From the NCBI GenBank assembly GCA_026770585.1, contig MU646363.1, forward strand, positions 228,648 through 265,290: a stretch of 36,643 bases of DNA. The letters run 5' to 3'. The notes below the pieces were generated by a model, which was given only the letters and a program-made list of their open reading frames with translations, was not told the origin of the DNA and did no database searches. Shown one piece after another: positions 17,272 to 25,279 of this stretch. The position numbers and the translations under genes were made by a program. Each line of letters starts with the position of its first letter. Positions within the stretch are counted from its first letter, which is position 1. The DNA comes from Baffinella frigidus (taxonomy: Eukaryota > Cryptophyceae > Cryptomonadales > Baffinellaceae).

Positions 17272-17432
17272 CCACACAGCGGGCTACGAAGGGAGTTTCG
17301 GCCCAAATCGGGCCGAGTTTCCGTTACCTTATCCGTAGGAACCCCCCTATGTCCCTACGGATTGCCTACCGTAGGGTCCTAGGTCTTATCGCTTAGGGGT
17401 TATTCGAAATCCCTTCGAAGTTCGCTGTGTGG
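17272..17432. mobile_element. 161-bp MITE, CCACACAGCGG family
   Basis: Ends CCACACAGCGGGCTACGAAG and GAAGTTCGCTGTGTGG; inner CCTACGGATTGCCTACCGTA. Matches 22547-22706. Confidence 0.75.
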
Positions 17433-17435
17433 CTA

Positions 17436-17502
17436 GGCTCAAGGGCAACACACATGGCACTCGCGCAGTGCTCGGGAGCCTCTTCCTCGAAGAAGATGCT
17501 GC
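17436..17502 (-). CDS. Weak exon-like segment LSSIFFEEEAPEHCASAM
   Basis: After TGTCTCAG the minus strand reads LSSIFFEEEAPEHCASAM up to the edge of the element 17272-17432. There is no visible donor and no second copy. It may be a remnant. Confidence 0.22.
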
Positions 17503-17518
17503 TGAGACAGGCCCAGTT

Positions 17519-17657
17519 TCCACTCGGTGGGCTACAAGGGTTTCGGCGACCCCGGATTCCGGGGTGTTACGTGACCAATTTGCATTAGGAAAAACCTTTA
17601 AGTTAATTGTCTTCTGGTAAGTTGACTTTTGATGAAAGGTTCGTAGTCCACCGTGTA
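17519..17657 (-). mobile_element. 139-bp MITE, ACACGGTGGACTAC family, diverged
   Basis: Reverse orientation to 31687-31822. Right end GTAGTCCACCGTGTA abuts an exon-like segment. Confidence 0.65.
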
Positions 17658-17720
17658 GGTACTCGGCCCTGCAGTTATGCCAGGATCGAAGCCAGAAATC
17701 ACCCGATACATCCGAGTAGT
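17658..17720 (-). CDS. Weak exon-like segment RMYRVISGFDPGITAGPS
   Basis: Minus-strand open segment ending at the terminus of the ACACGGTGG element 17519-17657. The following residues TYTVDYEPF are element sequence, not protein. Borders unknown. Confidence 0.25.
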
Positions 17721-18149
17721 TTCCTTTTGAGGGTTTATGGAGCTTCTAGGTGTCATTTTAAGGGTTTATGGGGCTTCTAGGTGTCGTTTTGAGGGTTTAT
17801 GGGTCCTCACGGTTTGTCCCTTCACGGAACACGGAACACATGGGCCCAGGAGCGCTGCACCAGGGAGGCACGCTGCCTAATCTAGGAGAGAGAAGGGCGC
17901 AGGGAAGACGTGCGGGCTCCGGGTTCAGGTGCCGAGCGAGGACGGGGCACAATTTTCAAAGATTTGAACAACTTTCAGCTGAATCCTCAAGGAAATGGAC
18001 TCTTGAGACTTTACAGTCAGGTCCGGATTCCGGACCTGGCTTTTGAAATCGTGCTTCTTTCGCTCGATAGCGGGTAGGGTGTAGGGTTTAGCCCTGCGGG
18101 CCGGCGCTAAACCCTAAACCCTAAACCCTAAACCCTAACCCCTAACCCC
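17721..18149. other. Gene-free stretch
   Basis: GGGTTTATGGxxCTTCTAGGTGTC repeats three times at 17732-17800. 17925-18077 is the CCGAGCGAGGACG element with hairpin CCAGGTCCGGAATCCGGACCT (reverse complement of the local sequence). CTAAACCC repeats lie at 18105-18148. Confidence 0.5.
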
Positions 18150-18408
18150 TCGCCGTTCCCGTTGAGGAGAGCGAGCGCCTTGCGTCGCATGGCAGATAGG
18201 ATTCAGGGCTCAGGGTTCAGGGTTCGGGGTTTAGGGTTTCGGCTTGCGGGTGGACGGGTGCCGTGCCTTGGAGGGTTTCAGGTTTCGGGTTCGGGTTTCG
18301 GGCTCCGGATTCAAGGTGTAGGGTTTAGGGTTTAGGGTGTAGGGTTAAGACCTACGGGCCGGCGCCGTTCTCGTTGAGGAGGAGGAGCGCCTTGCGGTCC
18401 ACCTTGCC
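18150..18408 (-). pseudogene. Two shards of exon 18661-18749 (3' half)
   Basis: 18352-18408 reads KVDRKALLLLNENGAGP, but the final CAG has become TAG. 18150-18192 reads RRKALALLNGNGE. Both are surrounded by CTAAACCC/GGGTTTAG arrays. Confidence 0.62.
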
Positions 18409-18660
18409 TCACCCGGACTGTTCCTAAGTTGACACGGACTATTCCTAAGTTGACGCACTGGGTCCGCGGTACAAATCCGCCACCTTTGGAGCGGAAAAGA
18501 GCTCCGTCTCACCAAAGTGGCGAGCACCAATAGACTGGTTCAGAGCTGGAAGGTCGCAGAGCGTTTAGGGTTTCGACCTGCGGGTTGAAGGGTGCCTTGG
18601 AGGGTTTCAGGTTTCGGGTTTCGGGTTTCGGGTTTAGGGTTTCGGGTTTAGGGTTTAGAC
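18190..18660. repeat. Telomere-like arrays downstream of exon 18661-18749
   Basis: TTTAGGG/TTTCGGG/TTCAGGG repeats at 18205-18345 and 18595-18660, around an AAGTTGACGCACTGGGT element piece (18416-18530). Confidence 0.65.
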
Positions 18661-18749
18661 CTGAGGGCCGGCGCCGTTCCCAATGAGGAGGACCAAGGCC
18701 TTGCGGTTGACTTTGGGGGCCTCTAGCTTCTCCTTGAACGTCTTCGCCA
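18661..18749 (-). CDS. Exon AKTFKEKLEAPKVNRKALVL
   Basis: The 89-bp segment follows TGTGGCAG and ends before GTCTAAACCC. After two carried bases it encodes AKTFKEKLEAPKVNRKALVL and then LIGNGAGPQ, phase 0 at the 3' end. Telomere-like CTAAACCC repeats begin 2 bases into the intron. Two partial copies of the 3' half (18150-18192, 18352-18408) and four of the 5' half (19017-19056, 19171-19208, 19662-19697, 19801-19831) flank it. An alternative acceptor 8 bases further in (GGCGAAG|ACG) would restore phase 0 with the preceding exon. No domain is recognised. Confidence 0.6.
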
Positions 18750-18875
18750 CTGCCACAGATGATCATGATTGATTAGAGGCCCGGATGCGGATAATTATGA
18801 TGACGATGCGAAACTGCAGCTGCCAAGGTTCTGCTGTCTGCGTCTACTCACTCGGTGGACGACGGATGTTCCTAC

Positions 18876-19015
18876 ACACTACACACTACACCCTACACCC
18901 TACACCCTACACCCTGAACCCTACACCCTACACCCTACACCCTAAACCCTCACACCCTCACACACTCACACCCTCACACCCTCACACCCTCACACCCTCA
19001 CACCCACAGCCTCTA
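18876..19015 (+). repeat. CACCCTA / CACCCTCA short tandem repeats
   Basis: ACACCCTACACCCTACACCC then CACACCCTCACACCCTC; low complexity. Further CTCTCACACACA at 19076-19122. Confidence 0.8.
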
Positions 19016-19319
19016 GCTTCTCCGTGGACGTCTTCGCCACTGCCACGCGATATACACCACTTCACACGAACCTCACCTCTCTCACACACACACACCTCAA
19101 CTCCCTCTCTCACACACACCTCAACTTTCTCGCGCAGTTCCTGTCTCGGCAGAAACACAACAGACTCTGGTCTCTAGCTTCTCCTTCAACGTCTTCGCCA
19201 CTGCCACCCGTTTAGGATTCAGGGACTTGTGGCCAGATCACAAGTAATGATTTGCCTGAATTTGATTCTCTGGATTTGCCCCCAGATTTGCATGAATAGC
19301 CCGCTGGCGCAACAATGTA

Positions 19320-19455
19320 ATCTCCATACAAGTATTAATAAATTGCTTTTGGCAACGAAATTTGCTACACGATTTGTCTATAAAAGTAATAGTAAAGCGT
19401 TTGTGTAGTAAATTTCGTTGCACCAAAAGCAATTAAATAATAATTTTGTGGAGAT
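19320..19455. mobile_element. Foldback with GCTACACG core
   Basis: AATTGCTTTTGGCAACGAAA and complement arms, outer ATCTCCA/TGGAGAT. Confidence 0.65.
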
Positions 19456-19476
19456 GAAATTTGAACCATGTGGAGT

Positions 19477-19657
19477 CCACACGAGGCTATCCATGCGAAC
19501 AGAATAGAAAGATATTTTAAAATTTGTGGGGAAACGATCACGTTTCCGTACGGATTTCCGTACGGAAACGTGATCAAATGCTGACTTTTGGCGTGTTTCC
19601 TGGGCAATAATCCAATAATTAACTTATGAATCTGTTCGCATGGATAGCCTCGTGTGG
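19477..19657 (-). mobile_element. 181-bp MITE, CCACACGAGGCTATCC family
   Basis: Perfect end repeats CCACACGAGGCTATCCATGC and inner palindrome TCCGTACGGAA...; about 95% identical by eye to 34928-35108 (inverted). Confidence 0.85.
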
Positions 19658-19833
19658 GTCTCTAGCGTCTCCTTGCACGTCTTGGCCACTGCCACACGCC
19701 ATCATGAGTATGTGAACGTGCCACTATTCAGTGTTTTGCAAAGGAAAGGAAATGTTAACTTGTGAATGTCAAATGCCAACTTGTAGCAGAAGCAATCAAC
19801 CCCGTCTCCTGAAACATCTTCGCCACTGCCAGG

Positions 19834-19917
19834 GTAGAGTAAGGTAGGGTAGGGTAGGGTAGGGTAGGGTAGGGTAGGGTAGGGTAGGGTAGGGTAGGCG
19901 GCTAGGGTAGGGTAGGC
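19834..19917 (+). repeat. (GGGTA)n tandem repeat
   Basis: About 14 GGGTA units, a different short repeat from the TTTAGGG variants nearby. Confidence 0.85.
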
Positions 19918-20025
19918 TACGCTAGGTCATGGTAGGCCATCATGATGAGCGGGAGAGTTGCTGTATTGAGGCAGCACAGCTGGGCGGGACTACGCTTAGG
20001 GCTCAGGGTTGATGGTTCAGGGTTT

Positions 20026-20396
20026 NNNNNNNNNNNNNNNNNNNNNNNNNNNNNNNNNNNNNNNNNNNNNNNNNNNNNNNNNNNNNNNNNNNNNNNNNNN
20101 NNNNNNNNNNNNNNNNNNNNNNNNNNNNNNNNNNNNNNNNNNNNNNNNNNNNNNNNNNNNNNNNNNNNNNNNNNNNNNNNNNNNNNNNNNNNNNNNNNNN
20201 NNNNNNNNNNNNNNNNNNNNNNNNNNNNNNNNNNNNNNNNNNNNNNNNNNNNNNNNNNNNNNNNNNNNNNNNNNNNNNNNNNNNNNNNNNNNNNNNNNNN
20301 NNNNNNNNNNNNNNNNNNNNNNNNNNNNNNNNNNNNNNNNNNNNNNNNNNNNNNNNNNNNNNNNNNNNNNNNNNNNNNNNNNNNNNNNNNNNNNNN
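20026..20396. other. Assembly gap (371 N)
   Basis: Unknown bases between TTCAGGG arrays. The phase mismatch between exons 20498-20566 and 18661-18749 would be explained by an exon lost here or elsewhere in the interval. Confidence 0.95.
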
Positions 20397-20820
20397 AGGG
20401 TTCAGGGTTCAGGGTTCAGGGTTTAGGGTTCAGGGTTCAGGGTTCAGGGTTTCGGGTGCAGGGTTCCAGGGGTTCGGGTTTGGGGTTTCGGGTATACCTC
20501 GTACAGGTTCTCGATCTCGGCTATGAGGGACGCAAACGACTCTCTTGGACAACCCGGCCGCGTATCCTGCTTCGGGGTTCGGGTTTCGGGTTTCAGGTTT
20601 CGGGTTTGGGGTTTGGGGTTTGGGGTTTCGGGTTTCGGGTTTCGGGGTTCGGGTCCAGGGTTAAAGGTCTCGGGTTTCGGGTTTCAGGTTTCGGGTTTCG
20701 GGTTTCGGGTTTCGGGGTTCAGGGTTGAAGGTCTCGGGTTTCGGGGTTCGGGGTTCGGGTTTCGGGTTTAAGGTTTCGGGTTTCGGGTTTCGGGTTTCGG
20801 GGTGCGGGTCTAGGGTCGAG
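20397..20820 (+). repeat. TTCAGGG and TTTCGGG arrays around exon 20498-20566
   Basis: Clean GGGTTCA units before the exon and GGGTTTC units after it. Open frames through them are repeat artefacts. Confidence 0.85.
20498..20566 (-). CDS. Exon DTRPGCPRESFASLIAEIEN (LYE)
   Basis: Twenty-three codons (69 bp), phase 0 at both borders, lie between acceptor CGAAGCAG and donor GTATACCC. It reads DTRPGCPRESFASLIAEIEN and ends LYE, probably helical in its second half. It sits inside TTTCGGG/TTCAGGG arrays that start within 10 bases of both splice sites. The next exon found downstream (18661-18749) does not match in phase, and the assembly gap lies between them. Confidence 0.62.
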
Positions 20821-20829
20821 ATAGCGGGA

Positions 20830-21240
20830 GATAGCGGGCGTGAGCACACTCTACAGCAGGCTGATATCGAGGCCAACCAAACCCGAAACCCTTAACCCTG
20901 AACCCTGAAACCTACCCCGGGTGCACGCGACCTACACCTGTTAGCCCTCTCTGCGACCAAGAGAAAAGTTTTGACCTGTACGCTTCCTCGTGCGCGCGGG
21001 GTAGGTTTCAGGGTTTACGAGTAGGGGTTTGTAAGGAGCTGGCGGGTGAAAACACATGTCAGCTCCCTCTGCACCCAAGAGAGAGAAAAAAAATCGTCTC
21101 TGCAAACACGGGAAATGACGCCTGACCACCCCTCCACACAACAGGAAACAAGGTTGCCTGACCCCTATTCATACTCCACAAACAAACGAAAACATCCATC
21201 CGGTCCCGGAAGTCAACTCCTCCACTTCCCGAAAGTCAAC
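20830..21240. other. Gene-free stretch
   Basis: GATATCGAGGCC-type remnant near 20866, AACCCTGAA repeats near 20885-20910, and CCGGAAGTCAACTCCTCCAC doubled at 21205-21248. No exon supported. Confidence 0.4.
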
Positions 21241-21264
21241 TCCTCCACTTAAAGAAACACGCGC

Positions 21265-21372
21265 CTGGCGCTTCCCGAGGCGGTCGTTGAGAAAGTAGAC
21301 GCGCGACCCGTCCCTCCGCTCCTCCCACCCGGGCGGCATTGGAGCCTTCTCCTCTCCAGGCCGCCCCGCGCC
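21265..21372 (-). CDS. Exon: WW domain, N-terminal two thirds, GC donor
   Basis: Thirty-six codons (108 bp) lie between acceptor TTGTTCGCAG and CAG|GCGCGT. Residues 12-36 contain MPPGWEERRDG, then SRVYFLNDRLGKRQ. These match the WW domain: Pro-Pro-Gly-Trp, Glu-x-Arg, Asp-Gly-x-x-Val-Tyr-Phe, and Asn at the conserved site. The exon stops exactly where the family has its second Trp and Pro, so those must come from the next exon. The next chain exon (20498-20566) starts DTRPG and lacks that Trp, so a small exon may be missing or the second Trp is lost. WW domains bind proline-rich ligands; partners cannot be inferred here. The donor is GC. Confidence 0.75.
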
Positions 21373-21505
21373 CTGCGAACAAAACAACTTTCACTCAACT
21401 CGGCTGCTCTGCGAACAAAACTTTTTTCACTCAACTCGGCAGCTCTGCGAACAATTTTTTTCACTTCACTCGGCGTTCCTGCGAACAAAGATTTTGCTCA
21501 ACTTG
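21372..21505 (+). repeat. Tandem repeat CTGCGAACAAAACTTTTTTC
   Basis: Four diverged units of about 40-45 bases, each with CTGCGAACAA and CACTCAACTCGGC. They begin exactly at the WW exon acceptor (CTGCGAACAA reads TTGTTCGCAG). Two more at 21910-21960. The repeat therefore multiplies the exon's acceptor region. Confidence 0.72.
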
Positions 21506-21506
21506 A

Positions 21507-21898
21507 AGCTCTGCCGGAGCACATCTGGGCTCGCCATAGATCGAGTTTGAGTTCGCATGTTTGTCCTCACGGTGGACTATAGACAAACCCTTAAACCTTA
21601 ACCCTTAACCTTCAACCCTGCACCCTGAACCCTGGACTCCAAATCCCAACCCACGTGGAGAATCCATCCATGCAGCGCCAACCCGTGGCGGCGCTGTGCG
21701 GGCTACACGGTGGACTACGCACCGTTCATCAAAAGTCAGCTTACCCTGTGGGCAGTTAACCTGAAGGATTTTTCTCATGCAAATTTGGTGACGTTACCGC
21801 TAAATCTAAGGGTCCCAAAACCCTCGAAGCCCACCGTGTGGTTGGGGTTCTCTTCTAAATGTATCATACGGCGAGCCCAGTTTTACGCATGCAGAGCT
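21507..21898. mobile_element. Inverted-repeat element with nested insertion
   Basis: Outer AGCTCTGCC ... GCAGAGCT with GGCTCGCCAT/ACGGCGAGCC. The ACACGGTGG element 21705-21840 lies inside. Confidence 0.55.
21705..21840 (+). mobile_element. 136-bp MITE, ACACGGTGGACTAC family, nested
   Basis: Matches 31687-31822 closely (TCATCAAAAGTCA, TTACCCTGTGGGCAGTTAAC), ends ACACGGTGG/CCACCGTGTG. Confidence 0.75.
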
Positions 21899-21976
21899 AG
21901 GACACGACTGCCCTGCGAACAAAGGTTTTACTCAACGCGGCAGCGTTCACTCAACTCGACTGGGAAGGGGGCGTGC

Positions 21977-22036
21977 CTGGGCTTCCACAGAGGCAAAAAA
22001 GTCGTCTGGCCCCCCTTTCGCCCCCCCCAGCTTCGC
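21977..22036 (-). CDS. Exon with GC donor: AKLGGAKGGPDDFFASVEAQ
   Basis: Twenty codons (60 bp), phase 0 on both sides, follow the acceptor TACGTGCAG. The 3' border is CAG|GCACGC, so a GC-AG intron is needed. The Gly-rich start and acidic DDFFASVEAQ end read like real protein. Immediately 5' of the acceptor on the coding strand is a five- to six-fold 19-bp tandem repeat (22045-22155). The next exon (21265-21372) also has a GC donor. Confidence 0.52.
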
Positions 22037-22044
22037 CTGCACGT

Positions 22045-22155
22045 AAGTCAACCCTCGCTTCAAAAGTCAACCCTCGCTTCAAAAGTCAACCCTCGCTTCA
22101 AAAGTCAACCCTCGCTTCAAAAGTCAACCCTCGCTTCAAAAGTCGACCCTTGAGG
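22045..22155 (+). repeat. 19-bp tandem repeat AAGTCAACCCTCGCTTCAA
   Basis: Five exact units plus a diverged sixth, directly upstream (coding sense) of exon 21977-22036. Confidence 0.85.
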
Positions 22156-22187
22156 CGAGAGCTCGTGTGTCGGTTCTTTGTTTGAGT

Positions 22188-22479
22188 CACACAGTGGGCT
22201 CCGCAGACAATGTCCATCTATTTTCCTGGTGCGAATATTATCCATTGCTAAGGAATAACCGGAATTTCGACCAGAAATCTGGTCGAAATCGAACCACCAA
22301 CCTTCACGGGAGGATCAAATCCCTTGATCTCGACCTGTTCCCAAAAATTGATTATGTACCAAGATTTTGTCAACTTAAAATCAGACACCCCAGATCTGGG
22401 GTGTCTGCAAGGTGAATTTGGGGTCTGAAAATCGACGATTTGGTCTCTCTGTGAGGGTTGGTTGAAGCTCACTGTGTGG
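22188..22479. mobile_element. Outer element CACACAGTGGGCT with nested foldback
   Basis: Ends CACACAGTGGGCTC / AGCTCACTGTGTGG. Inside, 22294-22462 has its own ends CCACCAACCTTCACGG / GTGAGGGTTGGTTG and hairpin GACACCCCAGATCTGGGGTG. Confidence 0.65.
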
Positions 22480-22546
22480 CAACCGCCCCTGCAAGTATCA
22501 CCTTTCGACTGTTGTTAAGAACACGTTCGGAACGTGAGGTGTATGG

Positions 22547-22706
22547 CCACACAGCGGGCTACAAAGGGATTTTCGGCGGATAATCCACCGACTTTCTGTT
22601 ACCTTATCCGTAGGAACCCCCCTATGCACCTACGATATAGCCTACCGTAGAGTCTTATGTCTCATCGCTTATGGTGTATTTGAAATCCCTTCGAAGTCCG
22701 CTGTGT
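22547..22706. mobile_element. 160-bp MITE, CCACACAGCGG family
   Basis: Complete copy; see 17272-17432. Confidence 0.75.
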
Positions 22707-22880
22707 TCATACTACGGGGGAGGGCTAGGTGGTTTCGTGGAGCCCTTTTTACCCATATCCTGCGGTTACTCTTTCGTCAAAGTCAATTATTTGTGGGCAT
22801 TTCCGGCAACTTTTGCCGATTTCAAGGGAAAATAATAGATGGACGCAGGGCGTAAAATGACATGTAGCTCTCCCGCGTAG
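22707..22880. other. Short gene-free stretch
   Basis: No repeat or exon recognised; AT-rich centre with TTGACG-like bases only. Confidence 0.35.
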
Positions 22881-23042
22881 TAGGCTAACGTCCCGAAAAC
22901 CGGGTCGATAGGCCTACGGTATTGCCTACGGTAGCCCGTAGGGCCCCTAGGTCTTAATGTTTCATAGAACCCCCCAGGGCCCTACAACCTACAGTAGGCA
23001 ATGCCGTAGGCTTAACTATCCGGTTTTCAAGACGTTACCCTA
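22881..23042. mobile_element. 162-bp MITE, TAGGSTAACG family, complete
   Basis: TAGGCTAACGTCCCGAAAAC ... TTTTCAAGACGTTACCCTA with arms CCTACGGTATTGCCTACGGT. Confidence 0.75.
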
Positions 23043-23107
23043 TGAGTGTGGAATCGCGTCGCACGACCAAAAAGGAAAGCTCAGGGGCAGTGCACAGAGA
23101 CGCGTGA

Positions 23108-23317
23108 CCACTCGAGGCTAGAAATGGGACTATTTAAAATGTGGGGTTGTTAAATTTAGTACCAGTCACGGGCAGGCGTGGTCACGTTGCGGGCGGAATT
23201 CCGCCCGCAACGTGACCAAACGCCCCTATTTGTGAGGAAATTACAACACCTTTTTTTTGTTCTTCACTTGTAAACGAATCCCTGTTTTAAAATAGTCACA
23301 CTTCTAGCCTCGAGTGG
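23108..23317. mobile_element. 210-bp MITE, CCACTCGAGG family
   Basis: Complete copy with perfect ends; inner 32-base palindrome centred on GCGGAATTCCGC. Confidence 0.82.
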
Positions 23318-23334
23318 GAGGACCGAAGCCCAAG

Positions 23335-23476
23335 TACACTGCCAAGCCGGAGATTTTGTAAAAGTCAATTCACCCACAAAATCTGTCAACTTAGAAACTA
23401 GGTACCCAGATTGGGTACTTCAAAATCGATTTTCGCCTTGAGTTGACTAACACCAAAACTCCGCCCTGGCAGTGTA
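23335..23476. mobile_element. 142-bp MITE, TACACTGCC family
   Basis: TACACTGCCAAG ... CCTGGCAGTGTA ends; central GGTACCCAGATTGGGTACTT hairpin. Confidence 0.75.
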
Positions 23477-23499
23477 ATTATCTGGGGACATGTTTAATT

Positions 23500-23560
23500 T
23501 AAAAGAAAATGAATCCCTAATTTAAAGAAAATGAATCCCTAATTTAATAATTTAAAAGAT
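23500..23560 (+). repeat. AT-rich tandem repeat AAAATGAATCCCTAATTTAA
   Basis: About three units of 20-25 bases. Confidence 0.7.
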
Positions 23561-23667
23561 GATGAACCCCAGAGGGGTATGCACCAGAACGAACGCCCTT
23601 CAATCCCGAAACGGGCCTATCAGTGGTGACCGTGTTGGTATCAATAATAGACTCAGGGTTGGTTGGG

Positions 23668-23757
23668 AGGCGACACGCGAGAGCAGAAAGATGCTCTAGA
23701 GAGTCACCTACCCAGAGTCATATATCACCGAGTATACCACAGTATACGAAGATAAAG
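23668..23757 (+). mobile_element. Repeat shared with 9640-9732
   Basis: See 9640-9732; one difference seen by eye. Confidence 0.65.
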
Positions 23758-23817
23758 GTCTCTCTCGTATTGCTACGCGATCCGTACACTGACCGTCAAA
23801 AGCGCAGGGACACTCTA

Positions 23818-24146
23818 CAAGGCGTAGGGTTTAGGGGTTACGGTTCAGAGGTTGGGGGTTAGGGTGCAGGGTTCAGGGGTTTTAGGTGTTGGGGTTCAGG
23901 GTTCAGGGTTTAGGGGCTAGGGTGCAGGGGTTAGGGGTTAGGGTCCAGGGTCCAGGGTTTAGGTGTTGGGGTTCAGGGTTCAGGGTTCAGGGTTCAGGGT
24001 TCAGGGTTCAGGGTTCAGGGTTTGGGGTTTGGGGATTAGGATGCAGGGTTCAGGGTTTGGGGGTTAGGGTGCAGGGTTCAGGGTTCAGGGTTCAGGGTTC
24101 AGGAATTAGGGTTTGGGGTTCAGGGTTTAGGGTCTGGGGTTTAGAG
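23818..24146 (+). repeat. GGGTTCAGGG telomere-like array
   Basis: Long array of GGGTTCA, GGGTTTG and GGGTGCA units, ending at the donor of the possible exon 24153-24195. Its 176-residue open frame is repeat-derived. Confidence 0.85.
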
Positions 24147-24152
24147 AGGGAC

Positions 24153-24195
24153 CTGTGCCTCGACGAAAAGCTGGTGGAACTTTGTCATGACAACT
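24153..24195 (-). CDS. Possible exon ending MTKFHQLFVEAQ
   Basis: The minus strand reads MTKFHQLFVEAQ in frame up to a donor CAG|GTCCCTCT, followed at once by telomere-like CTAAACCC repeats, as at other exons here. The 5' border is not clear: AG dinucleotides give either phase 0 (before TTCCAC) or phase 2. It lies where an exon would be expected between 26525 and 22036. Weak support; it may be a decayed shard. Confidence 0.3.
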
Positions 24196-24224
24196 TCCGA
24201 CGAAAGTGGCCGTGTCGTTGCCTG

Positions 24225-24660
24225 ATTGTCGGATTTAGCAGCGAGTTTAAGTTGTTGGACGCCTTAAGTTTATGGACCGACGTCATAAGTTCAATAGAAG
24301 TCTCCTCTCGTGTTGCAGTCCGCTTTTGTAAAAAGAGCACATTCCGTTGCACGTCTTCTTCTTGTTCTTCTTTATTACTCTCGATACAGGTCCTAAATCA
24401 GGCCCTTGAGCCTTGAGTTGAGTGATACAAACGTCTATGAGCCTTAAGAAACGGGCCCGCCTCAGAGACAAGAGCTGTAATGGCTCCAGCGTCAAAAGAA
24501 ATTTTCGGTAAAACGTCTCGTGCAATGCGACACAACAGGAGGGCCATGTTTTCGCGGGAAAAAATGTGGTTATGTGTAATTGCTCTAAAACTCACAGGTT
24601 ATGAGGTTACGACAACTTCAGGGACGTAGTTGAGATAGTTGAGTGGAAAGGTGCTTGGTT
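24225..24660. other. Non-coding region with two shared segments
   Basis: 24243-24305 (CCTTAAGTTTATGGACCGAC) recurs at 25507-25555 and reversed near 31510-31560. 24360-24425 is the single-copy form of the unit tripled at 31025-31123. Confidence 0.55.
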
Positions 24661-24661
24661 C

Positions 24662-24811
24662 CCACCAACCCTCACGGGAGGACCAAATCGTCGATTTTAA
24701 CTTCTCAGATTTACCCGGGCAGCCAGGCGAATTCGCCTGTGGTGGAGCCATTTTCCATAGGAATTGGGAGATCGAAAATTGTCGAATTGGTCCCACCGTG
24801 AGGGTTGGTGG
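24662..24811. mobile_element. 150-bp MITE CCACCAACCCTCACGG
   Basis: Ends CCACCAACCCTCACGGGAGG and CCGTGAGGGTTGGTGG with further inner pairing; related to 22294-22462. Confidence 0.75.
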
Positions 24812-24829
24812 TCACACACGGTGCTGGAC

Positions 24830-24968
24830 TCTACTTCGCAGCGCCCGAGTTCTATCTCCCCCGGACTTCCAAGGATCATTTCCACTTAACGCTGAAATAA
24901 ACTGTAGTGTGCATCAGAATCGTTTAGATGGACACATCATCGAAGGCCCCGGTGGCTGCTACCGCATT
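24830..24968 (-). mobile_element. CCACTTAGCAG-family element, diverged
   Basis: ACTTCGCAGC ... GGCCCCGGTGGCTGCTACCG, related to 10860-10998 and 26248-26394. Confidence 0.5.
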
Positions 24969-24989
24969 TAATCAGATAAATGTCACCGT

Positions 24990-25105
24990 GATATTTGACT
25001 TCCCCGGGGGGGGGGGGGGGACATTTAGTGTAAGATCTCTCCCCCAAGTTCCCCGGGGGGGGGTGACATTTAGTGTATGATCTCTCCCCCAGGTTCCCCG
25101 GGGGG
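24990..25105 (+). repeat. Tandem repeat with poly-G: GACATTTAGTGTAxGATCTC
   Basis: Two units of about 55 bases, each CCCCGGGGGG...ACATTTAGTGTA...CTCTCCCCC. A related CCCCGGGGGGGAACATCTC block lies at 25697-25750. Risk of assembly error in the G runs. Confidence 0.7.
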
Positions 25106-25120
25106 TGGGGAAGGTGCCTG

Positions 25121-25279
25121 GGCTACCGGCCTGAAAATGGGGTAGATAGGCATACGGCATTGCCTAGGACCTCCTACCGTAGGCCGAGGGATCCTAGGAC
25201 CAAAAAGTCTCGGCCTACGGTAGGAGGTCCTAGGCAATGCCGTAGGCCTAACTACCCCATTTTCAGGCCGTTGCCCTAT
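25121..25279. mobile_element. TAGGSTAACG-related foldback, long arms
   Basis: GGCCTGAAAATGGGGTAGAT ... TACCCCATTTTCAGGCC with near-perfect arms (about 70 bases) through CCTACCGTAGGCCGAG. AAGGTGCC flanks both sides. Confidence 0.72.

Larger units (their letters stand above)
19017..19831 (-). pseudogene. Four shards of exon 18661-18749 (5' half)
   Basis: Copies of plus-strand TCTTCGCCACTGCCA preceded by CTCTAGCTTCTCC lie at 19017-19056, 19171-19208, 19662-19697 and 19801-19831. Each keeps the acceptor GTGGCAG|TGGCG or a close form. A CACACC/CTCTCACACA tract and MITEs lie between. Confidence 0.65.

Noticed and set aside
17612-17657. Coding reading TYTVDYEPFIKSQLT
   Set aside because: It is the end of a MITE also present at 21705 and 31687, so the reading frame is not a protein feature.
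19942-20728. Open frames of 194-239 residues
   Set aside because: They run through the 371-N gap and through GGGTTCA/GGGTTTC heptamers, so the reading is artificial.
22045-22155. Possible CRISPR-like array
   Set aside because: Units are directly joined 19-bp tandems without spacers, in a spliced eukaryotic genome. The same holds for the 62-bp repeat at 33445.
23886-24416. 176-residue plus-strand open frame (GFRVQGSGFRVQ)
   Set aside because: Telomere-like heptamers of 7 bases read through all frames; composition is that of the repeat.
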